Shown piece by piece: positions 52,059 through 62,799 of a stretch of 64,000 bases of DNA. Position numbers and translations under genes: made by a program. The notes under the pieces are model-generated. The model was not told the origin of the DNA. It was given only the letters and a program-made list of their open reading frames with translations, and searched no databases. The stretch's first letter is position 1; each line of letters starts with the position of its first letter. The DNA comes from Rhynchopus sp. YZ270_cl-10 (lineage: Eukaryota; Euglenozoa; Diplonemea; Diplonemida; Diplonemidae): positions 682,001-746,000 of the forward strand of contig OZ037849.1 of the NCBI GenBank assembly GCA_964035575.1. The letters are read 5' to 3'.

Positions 52059-55000
52059 TCAGCAGTCATTTTCTGCAGCATACACCGTCGCATCATCGGG
52101 ACTGTGACCCTGGTACATCTCCTCAAACGCCTGAAGGGCGCGTGCGTCACTCAGGTCCTCACCGCCGGCAGTGATGTCCAGGGTCTGGAGAGACTCCAGC
52201 AGAGTCGTGATGGTGCACTCACCACATGCTTCCGCAATATCTTCTTCCTGTATCATGGAGGGGAACCCACTCCGGAGCGACGGACAAGAAGTGTACCTTC
52301 TATTCACATCTTGATTCGTGCTCAGGGTAAACACTTTTTGTTGAGTAGAAGCAGAAGGTCCGCCGCGGTTCGCAGGAAGCGCACGATTTCCTACACTCAT
52401 CGCGCTATCGGGTTGAGTAGATGCGGGGGTAACACTCAGGAGATCCAGTGCCAGCTCTGCGAACTCCTTGTTCGGGTGCAGTCGGTAAAACTGCTCAGTC
52501 GCGATATCCGGGGAGGACTTCAGTGCTCTTGCCACATACTCCTCCCACATGCTGTCTGTCACCTCGTCAAACAGAGGTACAGAGGCCTTCATGGAGACGA
52601 GACCGACACCTCTGCCCAATCTCGTCAGGATGCGACAGCCGCAAGGAGTCAGCATTCGCAGTGCAAGGTAAAAGTACCTACCCACGTCCGGCGTTTCTTC
52701 CCACAGGCGCACGAGTTCGTCTTTGATGACGGCTGCAATTTGCCGTTCATCCTCCGCGAGAGAATCATCCGCAGCCATGTCACGGTACACCTGCAACAAG
52801 TTCGTCATGTCACCATACACGGTCGACGCGAACAAGTTGCCTTCGCGGTCTTTCATCCCTGGCACCTGTGCATTGCTGTATTTTTCCAAAATGTCGAGAA
52901 GGGGCTTCGTCAGACAGCGAATCCTGTTCAGCTGCGAGTGAACGGCGTCGAAACCGTTCTCGGAGAGTAACTTCGCCAACGTGAGCAGAGAGCCCTTCAC
53001 ATTTGTCCCCGACTGCTTCACTTCGCTCGCAGTAAAAACAAAAAGGGCTTTAACCCTTTCCGAAAAGTGTTCATAGACGAGGAGATGCGAAATAAAACGC
53101 GTGTCTTGTAGGCATGGTGCCCTCACGTCCGGCACATGTTCCCCTTGCTGTGCCACCGCCTGCTCAACTATCACATCTAAAGCCAAAAAGAGTTCTTCTA
53201 ACGTTTCGGCGGCGCTGAGGATAATGATCTGGGAGGAGTGCACAAGTTCCCCAAACATTTGTTTGTACATCCCCAGAAGTTCACGGCGCTCAGCTGGTGT
53301 TGCACTTGTCATGTCGACCTTGCTGGCTTTGACCTTCTCACAGAGGGTGGCCGTTCTCGCGTCATGCTGCGTTTTTTCTTGAACTGCTAGCCATCTCGAC
53401 TGACGTGTGGAAGTCGCTAACACATAGTTGAGAGAGAACGCAAGTTTGTAAACCATATTCGACGCGGATTTGAGGTGCTTCTGGAGGGCTGTGACAACGT
53501 TGGACAGAGCATGCGGGAGACAGCTGAGAAATCGAATATTCCATTCAAACGCCAAATCTCTACTTGCACCTCCATCACCCCCCCCTCTGTCACTGCGCAG
53601 AAGGAACGGTGTCCCCAAGCCGAGCTTTGTCAGTATAGTATCAATCTCGACCTTCAGGCTTGCCGCATCCCAGGTAGTACCTTTCTCCTTCAGAACGGGG
53701 GGTAAACAGTAGCTTTTAGTACGATTCTGCACAATGTTCACCAGGGAGTGCAGCCCCTGGTTCGACTTGCCGCAGTCGTGGATCAACACAAATCGAAAAT
53801 TACCCATGCCTCGCTTTATCCCTTCCACGTGTGCACTGAAAATTTTTTCCCCGTACTGACGCCATCCCTCTTGTACGTCTACACCCTTTTCGGGAATGAC
53901 GCACCCGGCAAGCATTTGGGTGAAGCGAGTGACTGAACGGAAAGGGATGCCGAGCATAGCAGCTGCTTCTGTGGCCTGTAGAACAAAAGTGTCGCGTGTG
54001 TTATGCAGACATTTCATAACATCCTGATTCCGCGATCTGTTGTGCTTTTTCTTCTTCTTCGACTCGTTGTGCGAGGGTGTGTCACAGTGCTTTTTGACAT
54101 CCCCTCTTGACGCTGTGGTTGGAAAGCAAATGTTACATGAGCGACACACTAGGAGCAGCTGTGTCATCGCGTATTCCCTTCCCCTCGGCAACCTGTACCC
54201 CACGCAGTCCTTCCGCATCTGCAAGGAGAGCCCCCAACCCTCCATCTTGGCCCATGACTGCATGGCGTCAGAGAGTGTGATCAGGGGAAACGTCGCCATC
54301 ACACCGTTGCTCTCTGTCTCCAGGGAAGACACCAGATCTCTGACGGCGGACGTGCTCAGCGTCTGCTGTGTCTGCTGTTGTGTCGGCTGCTGTGTCTGCT
54401 GCTGTGTCTGCTGCTGTGTCTGCTGCTGTGTCTGTGTCGGCTGCTGTGTCTGAAAATGCAGCATTGTATGCAGCTGTGGCGGCAGGGGGAGTGTTGTAGC
54501 TGGCTGCATCATATCATACTTGGCCATCTCTATTGAGAGAGCTTTGGCTTTGGGGATCTTTTTATTAGTTTGTTGTGAAACCGTATAAAGACCCCTGCTT
54601 ATTGCCAGCTCTACACATTCGCTGTAACTCATTTTGGGGCGGTAGTAGCGGGCACTCAGCACCTCCCGTCGCGTCACCACAGCCGGATCTTCTTCTTCAG
54701 GCGTTTCATCAGTCGCTTCGGCAGGCGTTTCATCAGTCGCTTCGGCAGGAGTTTCGGCAGGAGTTTCGGCAGGAGGGTCGGCAGACGCGTCAGGAGTCTC
54801 ACCAGGAGTCTCATCAGCGTCGATGACCGTGGGAGGGGGTGGGGCGGCGGCTGCAGGCGATGTAATGGGGGAAGCTGTCCTCCTCCTCGACCCCCCCCTC
54901 GCCCTGCTGGCCGACCTCCCGGAGCTGCACTCCCTTGAACGTTTGCGCTTGCGTTCATTAATGTTGGGAGAGCGGTTGAGACTCCACCCCTCCTGGAAAG

Positions 55001-55121
55001 CGGGTGACGGCGGGGACCTGTCATTCGGGGGGGGGTTCCATTCTCCTCCTTGCCCACATGATGCATCTACACATGATATTTGAATGAGGAAGAAAAACAG
55101 GTATATGAATATGTCTTCCAT
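52059..55121 (-). CDS. hAT-like transposase with C2H2/BED-type zinc finger
   Basis: An uninterrupted minus-strand frame of 1,020 codons. The N-terminal third is a disordered region with Arg-rich, Pro/Ala-rich and repeated ETPAETPAEATDETPAEATD segments, then MSYSECVELAISRGLYTVS and a Gln/Thr tract. A zinc finger CNIC-x12-H-x5-H lies at about 330. The core shows FRFVLIHDCGKSNQGLHSLV, LRSDRGGG and LSCLPHALSNVVTAL. The last resembles the CxxH element of hAT and DUF659 transposases. A C-terminal LVRLWEETPDVGRYFYLALR could be the dimerisation region. The hydrophobic first 17 residues are unusual, and the true start may be downstream. The intact frame suggests recent activity. Confidence 0.7.
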   Translation of the reverse strand: MEDIFIYLFFFLIQISCVDASCGQGGEWNPPPNDRSPPSPAFQEGWSLNRSPNINERKRKRSRECSSGRSASRARGGSRRRTASPITSPAAAAPPPPTVIDADETPGETPDASADPPAETPAETPAEATDETPAEATDETPEEEDPAVVTRREVLSARYYRPKMSYSECVELAISRGLYTVSQQTNKKIPKAKALSIEMAKYDMMQPATTLPLPPQLHTMLHFQTQQPTQTQQQTQQQTQQQTQQPTQQQTQQTLSTSAVRDLVSSLETESNGVMATFPLITLSDAMQSWAKMEGWGLSLQMRKDCVGYRLPRGREYAMTQLLLVCRSCNICFPTTASRGDVKKHCDTPSHNESKKKKKHNRSRNQDVMKCLHNTRDTFVLQATEAAAMLGIPFRSVTRFTQMLAGCVIPEKGVDVQEGWRQYGEKIFSAHVEGIKRGMGNFRFVLIHDCGKSNQGLHSLVNIVQNRTKSYCLPPVLKEKGTTWDAASLKVEIDTILTKLGLGTPFLLRSDRGGGDGGASRDLAFEWNIRFLSCLPHALSNVVTALQKHLKSASNMVYKLAFSLNYVLATSTRQSRWLAVQEKTQHDARTATLCEKVKASKVDMTSATPAERRELLGMYKQMFGELVHSSQIIILSAAETLEELFLALDVIVEQAVAQQGEHVPDVRAPCLQDTRFISHLLVYEHFSERVKALFVFTASEVKQSGTNVKGSLLTLAKLLSENGFDAVHSQLNRIRCLTKPLLDILEKYSNAQVPGMKDREGNLFASTVYGDMTNLLQVYRDMAADDSLAEDERQIAAVIKDELVRLWEETPDVGRYFYLALRMLTPCGCRILTRLGRGVGLVSMKASVPLFDEVTDSMWEEYVARALKSSPDIATEQFYRLHPNKEFAELALDLLSVTPASTQPDSAMSVGNRALPANRGGPSASTQQKVFTLSTNQDVNRRYTSCPSLRSGFPSMIQEEDIAEACGECTITTLLESLQTLDITAGGEDLSDARALQAFEEMYQGHSPDDATVYAAENDC

Positions 55122-55619
55122 GTTAAAGTCTTTTTACGTCAATACGGCCCTGCAGTAATGTGTTTTTGTAATGGGGGGGAGGGTGCGAATTCCAAAGTCA
55201 GACAAAAGGTAGGGGTGGGGGTGGGATTTTTTTTTTTTTGGACATTTTTATCGTGTACATGATTACGAATTAACCTCAAAAAACTACTTCTGCAAACCAA
55301 CGACTAAGGTGCTGAAATTTACCCTCATATTTTTGTGATCAGCTTCGTTCCCGCACTTTAATGCAGTCCGTTAGTTTGCAGAAGTAGTGTTTTTCTCTCT
55401 CTCTTTATGTTTTTTTTTTTTTTTTTTTTTTGCACCTTAGTCCGTTGTTTGCAGAAGTAGTTTTTTGTGGTTAATATTCGTAATCAATATACACAATAGT
55501 CCAACAAAAAAAAACCCGCCCCAACCTGTCTGACTTTGGAATTCACACCCCCCATTACAAAAACAAAGTACTGCAGGGCCATATGAAGACATATTCATAT
55601 ACCTGTTCTTCCTCATTGT

Positions 55620-57620
55620 CTCATGTGTAGATGCATCAGGTGCTGCTGAAACTCCTGCTGAAACTCCTGCTGAAACTCCTGCTGAAACTCCTGAAGATCC
55701 GGCTGTGGTGACGCGACGGGAGCTGCTACTACCGCCCCAAAATGAGTTACAGCGAATGTGTAGAGCTGGCAATAAGCAGGGGTCTTTATACGGTTTCACA
55801 ACAAACTAATAAAAAGATCCCCAAAGCCAAAGCTCTCTCAATAGAGATGGCCAAGTATGATATGATGCAGCCAGCTACAACACTCCCCCTGACACAGCAG
55901 CCGCTGAGCACGTCCGCCGTCAGAATCTGGTGTCTTCCTTGGAGACAGAGAGCAACGGTGTGACGACGACGTTACCCCTGATCACACTCTCTGACGCCAT
56001 GCAGTCATGGGCCAAGATGGAGGGTTGGGGGCTCTCCTGTCAAAAAGCACTGTGACACACCCTCGCACAACGAGTCGAAGAAGAAGAGAACGCACAACAG
56101 ATCGCGGAATCAGGATGTTATGAAATGTCTGCATAACACACGCAATACTTTTGTTCTACAGGCCACAGAAGCAGCTGCTATGCTCGGCATCCCTTTCCGT
56201 TCAGTCACTCGCTTCACCCAAATGCTTGCCGGGTGCGTCATTCCCGAAAAGGGTGTAGACGTACAAGAGGGATGGCGTCAGTACGGGGAAAAAATTTTCA
56301 GTGCACACGTGGAAGGGATAAAGCGAGGCATGGGTAATTTTCGATTTGTGTTGATCCACGACTGCGGCAAGTCGAACCAGGGGCTGCACTCCCTGGTGAA
56401 CATTGTGCAGAATCGTACTAAAAGCTACTGTTTACCCCCCGTTCTGAAGGAGAAAGGTACTACCTGGGATGCGGCAAGCCTGAAGGTCGAGATTGATACT
56501 ATACTGACAAAGCTCGGCTTGGGGACACCGTTCCTTCTGCGCAGTGACAGAGGGGGGGGTGATGGAGGTGCAAGTAGAGATTTGGCGTTTGAATGGAATA
56601 TTCGATTTCTCAGCTGTCTCCCGCATGCTCTGTCCAACGTTGTCACAGCCCTCCAGAAGCACCTCAAATCCGCGTCGAATATGGTTTACAAACTTGCGTT
56701 CTCTCTCAACTATGTGTTAGCGACTTCCACACGTCAGTCGAGATGGCTAGCAGTTCAAGAAAAAACGCAGCATGATAGTTGAGCGGGCGGTGGCACAGCA
56801 AGGGGGATGTACAAACAAATGTTTGGGGAACTTGTGCACTCCTCCCAGATCATTATCCTCAGCGCCGCCGAAACGTTAGAAGAACTCTTTTTGGCTTTAG
56901 ATGTGATAGTTGAGCAGGCGGTGGCACAGCAAGGGGAACATGTACGCGTTTTATTTCGCATCTCCTCGTCTATGAGCACTTCTCGGAAAGGGTTAAAGCC
57001 CTTTTTGTTTTTACTGCGAGCGAAGTGAAGCAGTCGGGGACAAATGTGAAGGGCTCAGAAGGGCGAAGGCAACTTGTTCGCGTCGACCGTGTATGGTGAC
57101 ATGACGAACTTGTTGCAGGTCTACCGTGACATGGCTGCGGATGATTCTCTCGCGGAGGATGATTAGGATTAGCCGTCATCAAAGACGAACTCGTGCGCCT
57201 GTGGGAAGAAACGCCGGACGTGGGTAGGTATTTTTACCTTGCACTGCGAATGCTGACTCCTTGCGGCTGTTGCATCCTGACGAGATTGGGCAGAGGTGTC
57301 GGTCTCGTCTCCATGAAGGCCTCTGTACCTCTGTTTGACGAGGTGACAGACAGCATGTGGGAGGAGTATGTGGCAAGAGCATTGGCGTCCTCCCCGGATA
57401 TCGCGACAGTTCTACCGACTGCACCCGAACAAGCAGTTCGCAGAGCTGGCACTGGATCTCCTGAGTGTTACCCCCGCATCTACTCAACCCGATAGCGCGA
57501 TGAGTCGTGCGCTTCCTGCGAACCGTTGTACTCAAGAAAAAGTGTTTACCCTGAGCACGAATCAAGATGTGAATAGAGTCCGATGATCCGATGGTGTATG
57601 CTGCAGAAAATGACTGCTGA
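55620..57620 (+). pseudogene. Decayed plus-strand copy of the transposase
   Basis: Open pieces at 55742-55963, 56120-56782, 56807-57028 and 57193-57495 match successive parts of the minus-strand transposase, starting with MSYSECVELAISRGLY. The Gln/Thr tract is nearly absent, the ETPAE linker is reduced to AETPAETPAETPE, and several internal segments are missing or shuffled (a GTGGCACAGCAAGG segment appears twice near 56790 and 56920). It cannot encode a full protein but could still be moved by its intact neighbour. Confidence 0.85.
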
Positions 57621-58568
57621 GAGCTGATCATCTCTCTCTTCCACCCCCCCCCCCCCCCACCCTCCCTCATCATTTCCCCCATTGAAACTCTCATCAACGA
57701 GTGGCATTTTATGAACTCCGCACAACTGTATTAAGGTGCGGGAACGAAGCTGGCTGATCACAAAAATATGGCTGCCACATCGTGGGTTGCCGCTGAGGGT
57801 AAGTTTCTGCCGAAAATCAATTTCCACCTCTGTGTTTGGGCACATTTTTTCCCTACGAACCCCAAAGATCTCAAAGATCTTTCACGATTTTTCAGGATTT
57901 TACAAATTCTTCTCCCTTTTTTTTTTTTTTCCCCCAGGATTTTCAAAAGATCTTTGAGATCTTTTGAAATCCTAAAAAAAAAAAAAAAAAATCTTTTCTC
58001 TTTTTTTTTTTTTTTCAGGATTTTCAAAAGATCTCAAAGATCTTTTGAAATCCTGAAAAAAAAAGACAAAAATCCTGAAAATCTTTTTTTTTTTTTTTTC
58101 CTCTCGAAAAAAGACAAAAAAAGACAAAAGATCTTTCCTGACCCGTGAAAAAAAAAAAAAAAAAGATTTTTGGGAGAAAAAAAAAAAGAGAAAAGATTTG
58201 AAAATCCTGGAAAAATCCTGAAAAATCCTGGAAAAATCCATGAAATTTCATGAAAAATCTCGAGATCTTGAGAAATCTTTGAAAAAAAAAAAAAAAAGAT
58301 TTTCAAAATCTTTTTTTTTTTTTCCCCCAAAAAGATTTTTCAAAATCCCAAAAATCTTTTTTATCTTTTTTTTGAGAAAAAAAAGATTTTCAAGATCTTT
58401 TTCATCTTTTTTTCTCTTTTTTTTCCTTTTTTTTCCAGGATTTTTCAAAGATCTCAAAGATCTCGAGAGATCCTGAAAAAAAAAGACAAAAATCCTGAAA
58501 ATCTTGATTTTTTTTTTTTTTCTCCCGAAAAAAGACAAAAAAAGACAAAAGATCTTTCCTGACCCGTG

Positions 58569-58600
<32 letters not shown>
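57621..58600. repeat. Outer right arm of the palindrome, AGATCT-rich repeats
   Basis: Alternating T- and A-runs with repeated GATCTCAAAGATCTTT and GGATTTTTCA units. The pattern AAAGATCTTTCCTGACCCGTG occurs at about 58129 and 58548. It is non-coding. Confidence 0.6.
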
Positions 58601-58747
58601 AAACACGCTGTTCGTGTAAATCATCCGAGAGAGGTGATCGTCATTTTACAAAAAAAAAAAAAAAAAATAGGTGGGGAGAAAGAGGGGTAAAAGGGGGGAT
58701 GAGCTTTATTAAAAGGAAGAAGGGGTGATCCTAGGGTCTGGGGGGAG

Positions 58748-58778
<31 letters not shown>

Positions 58779-60142
58779 TAGAGGGTCGCATTGGCTAACG
58801 TTTTTATGTAATTTTTATTATTTTTTCGCTGGTGGACCATTTCAGTGGTGACCCACACCCTGTGCCACCCCAAAAATGGGTTTCCGGGGGTTTTTGGGGG
58901 GTTTTGCGGCAAAAAACGTGAAAAAACGTAAAAAAATGCGTTTTTATTGGTGTTTTCATGATTTTGTACTGTATACAGCCTATGATTGGAGGAATTTGAC
59001 ATATTTGACTAAATAATTCAAACCAAGATCGGTTCGAAGGGTCCAAAAGGGTGCAGCTCGTCGAAATCAGGCCCACAGGACCCCCAGGAGTACGACCACC
59101 GGAGAGTGACCCCAAGAGGCCTCTGGCATCCCTAATTTGGCATTTTCTGCCTCCCCCCACAGCCGTGCATTTCGAGCCCCAGCTGAAGCACTTCATCAGG
59201 ACACGCCATACACACGCCCCTGATCTGCTCCCCATCCACGAACCTCCTCACGAACTCAGCAGCATCCTCAGACGCTTTTTGTGAGGGGGGGGTCGTTTTT
59301 TTATTTGTTACGCCTGGCAGGGTAGGAGAAGGTGGGCAGTGAGGGGGGAGGGGTGAGGGGGGGTGTTTGAGGCGCATACGCACGGGTTCAGGGGGTCATG
59401 TTCAACTCAATATTTCAAACCAAGATCGGTTCTAGGGGCCCAAAAGGGTGCAGCTGGCCGAAATCAGGCCCACAGGACCCCCAGTACGATTTCCACAGGA
59501 GAGTGACCCCAAGAGGCCTCTGGCGGCCCTAAATTGGCATTTTTTAGCCCAAAACCGCCCCTGCCCCCCCATCTGGGGGGGAGGGCAATTTTTCACTCCT
59601 TTTCCCCATTTCTAGTGCTTCTAAGTCCTCCAAAGGGTAAAAAACCGGTTCCATTGGGTCCGCAGACCATTTTTGGGGGGGGTATGTACCAAATTTGCAT
59701 CATACCCTACTTTATGTGATGGCCAGGGGAAAAGTCCTGGACTGGACAAGGGGTGGACAAGGGGTGGACAAGCACTTTTTTTGACTCAAAAACTCAAAAA
59801 AAATCGTTTGCAAGTGGTACAGAAGCCTGTTGGTCGTTGAAATCAGGTCCACAGGACCCCTGGGACCCGATTTGCACCGGAGAGTCACCAAAATAGACCT
59901 CTGGTGATCCAAAAAAATCAATTTTTTTTGCTAAAAAACCACTTTTGCCCATTTTGGGGTAAAAGCCCATTTTTCACTAATTTTCCCCATTTTGGGTATT
60001 TCTGAGCCCACCAAAGTGTAAAAAAATGGTTTCATTGGATCCTCCGAACATTTTTGGGGTGGGTATGTGTCTAGTTTTCCACGGGAAACGAGTATCTATG
60101 TCACAAAAAATTTTTATTTCACTTTTTGTGAGGACAATGCGA
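58601..60142. repeat. Three divergent copies of a roughly 390-bp repeat, with a possible SAM-like exon remnant
   Basis: Blocks at about 59015-59140, 59405-59550 and 59790-59940 share AAATCAGGCCCACAGGACCC and GGAGAGTGACCCCAAGAGGC, with increasing divergence. Upstream is a G-run at 58750-58778. Within the first unit the minus strand from about 59275 to 59155 reads EDAAEFVRRFVDGEQIRG, then DEVLQLGLEMHGCGGRQKM. This follows the pattern of a SAM domain, with no clear flanking splice sites. I treat it as a possible captured or decayed exon. Confidence 0.35.
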
Positions 60143-60999
60143 CCCCCTAGGCATACTGTGCAGGCGAGCCGTTTTTAGGCGAGTTTTTCGTTTTCCTGAT
60201 TTTCAGGAAAAACTCGCCAAAAACTCGCCCTACTCGCCCATTACTCGCCTATTACTCGCCAAAACTCGCCAAAAACTCGCCAAAACTCGCCTAAACTCGC
60301 CAAAAACTCGCCTAAACTCGCCTAAACTCGCCCACATTTGGGTGCAAATCCTGGTGCACATACGCACCTTGGGGGTGAAAATGTGCACCAGGATGTGAAA
60401 ATGGAGGGCGGGGGTGACTGATGACAACATGCCACTCGAAAACACACAAAAAAATTGAAAATGTGTCACTTGTACGTCTAACGGCAACCATGTCACGGCA
60501 GTGGCTGACAGGCATGTATGTAAACATTTGCTCCAGGGGAAGATCCAGGCGTGCCATAGATCCCGGGGGACAAGACGTGCTACAATCCGGAGGATGACGA
60601 AGACATGAGCCGGGGCTACACTCGCTATACAACAATGTCCTCGCCATGCCGGTAAATGGCAACCCTGCAGGCCACCCCTTGGCGGTATTCCCCACGACTA
60701 CATCGCACCCATCTGTGCAAGCTTCATGGATCCGCAGAAGCTACAGCTGGACTGGTGGTACTGGTTGTGGAAGCCTACAAAGCAAACTGTAGAGGTCTTG
60801 TTCAAGTGGAACGAAAAAAATTTTCTCTTCAAAACTCAAATTTCCCTCATATTTTCGTGTGTACATTTTTCCCAAGGTAAAATCCCTACCTAAAAAAAAA
60901 ACTCGCCAAAACTCGCCCCCCAAAAATAGGCGAGTTTTAGGCGAGTTTTTGGCGAGTAGGCGAGTTTTTTTTACTCGCCCGCACAGTATGCCTAGGGGG
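60143..60999. mobile_element. 857-bp non-autonomous element with ACTCGCC subterminal repeats
   Basis: CCCCCTAGGCATACTGTGC at 60143 is exactly inverted at 60981-60999. The next bases (AGGCGAG and GGGCGAG) also agree, giving 26-bp ends with one mismatch. Many ACTCGCC units fill 60210-60330 and their mirror 60900-60980. The middle contains a stretch of plausible coding quality at about 60690-60830 (DYIAPICASFMDPQKLQLDW) that might be captured exon sequence, but no gene is complete. Confidence 0.7.
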
Positions 61000-61147
61000 G
61001 GGGAGAAACTGTGCGAAGATATCCAAGCATTCTGAATGGTATTGGAGCGCTGAACAGTGATGTGATGTGATGGAGAAAAAAAGGAGGGGCTCAAAAAATT
61101 CTCTTTTTTTTTTTTTTGAAATAGGTGACAAAACAATACAAGGCTTG

Positions 61148-61318
61148 GGTTAATCTTGGTGTGATTCAGGGGGTACGGACAACCCACGGACAATCCACGG
61201 AAGAACCACGAGGGAACCACGGAGAACTGTTTCGGGCTATATTAAGATTTGCGGAGCACCTTCGGGAGAACCACGGGGGAACCACGGAGAATCCGTTTGG
61301 GTGATCACACCAAATCTT
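61148..61318. repeat. Small inverted-repeat element with GGGAACCACGGAGAA repeats
   Basis: The ends TAATCTTGGTGTGATTC and ATCACACCAAATCTTA are near-mirror images. Inside, GGGAACCACGGAGAA occurs twice and related CCACGGA units several more times. It is non-coding. Confidence 0.45.
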
Positions 61319-62219
61319 ACATAAAGTCCATCTCTTTTTTGTTTACAATTGAAGTGATAGTTCACACAATAAGGCGGTGGTCTACTACACGTTGTCAATT
61401 TTTTTCAGAAATATAATTATATAGTTTCAGTCGAGATATATAGCTTCCCTCGGTTAAAAAAAAGGGGGGGAGGTTTTTTAGTAGACACCAATACGCTTAT
61501 GTAGCGGAGAGGCTGTTGATACAATCAGATAAAATTTATTTTATATTTTTTACTTTTCTTCCTATGCTATCAATTGAATGCATATGTTGAAATACTTATT
61601 TTCAGTACGCTGTGTGCACAGGACCTTACCTTTGGTCGGAGATTGTCGATTTAACAAAAAAAAAATAGAAAACGACTTCAGGATATGACAGTTAAATGAA
61701 ATAAAGAAAACACTTTTTCGTTTATCGCACCGCAAAAGGTTTGTATTTTTTCACTGATGAATGTGAGTGATGTTAGTGGAGAAACAATACGCTAAAGCGG
61801 GCACGCACCATCCGTCGTTTTCCATTTCTATTCGTCAATGCTTGATAACACAAAAAAAAAAAAAAAGGGGGACAACTGGCGTACAGTGATTGTCGACTAC
61901 ATGCGGGAGGGGAGGAGAAGAGGGGGGGAAAAAATACCGTAAATCACACTACCGAAATAAAGTTGTCTGCTGTTGGTGGCGGTCTCGTCGCTTGACAGCA
62001 GTCTTCGTCGGTACCTTATATGGTTGAAAGTTTTTATAAAAGCCATCAATCTCATAGCTTCGCATTTTTCTTTTCTTTTGATAATTTTTTTTTTGGATTA
62101 GTGTAGTTGCCTCGGTTGTGTTGGCACAGTTGTGTGCAATCTCCACCTTTTTTTTTGATTTGATTATTTGAATAAAAAAATGTTGCTGCTATCCTGCAAT
62201 AGTGGTCTATAATCAAACA

Positions 62220-62275
62220 TGGTGTGGCTGAAAGGGGTGCGATATAGTGCTATTTTGGGGTCGTCAGCCACACCA
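62220..62275. mobile_element. 56-bp TGGTGTGGCTGA-family element, inverted
   Basis: TGGTGTGGCTGAAAGGGGTG to GTCAGCCACACCA. Its interior (GTGCTATTTTGGGGTCGTC) is the reverse complement of the element at 25733-25802, so this copy is in the opposite orientation. Confidence 0.8.
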
Positions 62276-62690
62276 AAACAATTTTATTTTTTGAGTCTTT
62301 TTGAAAAGGATGCAAACAGAACCTAACACTAAGGACATCCTTTCGCCAAATAAACAAAAACAAAAAAGCAAAAAAAAAAAAAAAAACTTGAAAAACACCC
62401 CCGGATTATTCCCCCCCCCAAGAAACTGAGAAAGAAACCTTGCTTAGGTATTCCTTCTCCCTTCTAAAGCAAAAACGCCTTCCAATCCTGCTTCCCTTCA
62501 AAAAAAGAGGGGACTTCACTAACAAAAAATAGTTATATTTTTTTTTTCTAGTACCCTTCCCCCCTTCCTAAGTTTAAAGCAATATTGCTTATCTTTTGCT
62601 ACCAAACTACAATGCTTTCCCCCCGGCAAAACAACAACAGCCAAAGCAATACAGAGATAACCAACCAATTTTTGGTTTCCACCTTTTTTA

Positions 62691-62709
62691 CTAAGCACGA
62701 GAGGCTTAG
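62691..62709 (+). other. GNRA-capped hairpin motif, copy 4 (core only)
   Basis: CTAAGCACGAGAGGCTTAG is identical to the core of copies 1 and 2 and is followed by GTTCATCTATA. The outer GGTGA arm is missing. It lies about 180 bases upstream of the TLDc start codon, so it may belong to the 3' end of an unseen upstream transcript. Confidence 0.5.
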
Positions 62710-62721
62710 GTTCATCTATAA

Positions 62722-62799
62722 TTGTGTGGCGCATTTTGCGGTTTTGGATGGCTCAAGAATGGCCCAAAAGTGGTTTAAATCGATGGGCGGGCCACACCA
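62722..62799. mobile_element. Possible distant TGGTGTGGCTGA-family element
   Basis: TTGTGTGGCGC on the left and GGGCCACACCA on the right, about 78 bp apart. The ends are diverged from the family, so the assignment is tentative. Confidence 0.35.

Larger units (their letters stand above)
51130..58590. mobile_element. Giant imperfect palindrome of two head-to-head hAT-like elements
   Basis: The minus-strand copy occupies about 51.1-55.31 kb and the plus-strand copy about 55.43-58.6 kb. The facing ends are mirror images: ACTACTTCTGCAAACCAACG at about 55284 and CCGTTGTTTGCAGAAGTAG at 55442, separated by about 120 bases that include another TIR-like piece and a T-run. The outer arms are rich in AGATCTCAAAGATCTTT-type repeats. 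The left copy carries an open transposase frame, while the right copy is shorter and broken. Confidence 0.65.

Noticed and set aside
51762-52970. 402-codon plus-strand frame opposite the transposase 3' end
   Set aside because: It is antisense to the transposase, whose zinc finger and core motifs are recognisable. The plus-strand frame shows none.
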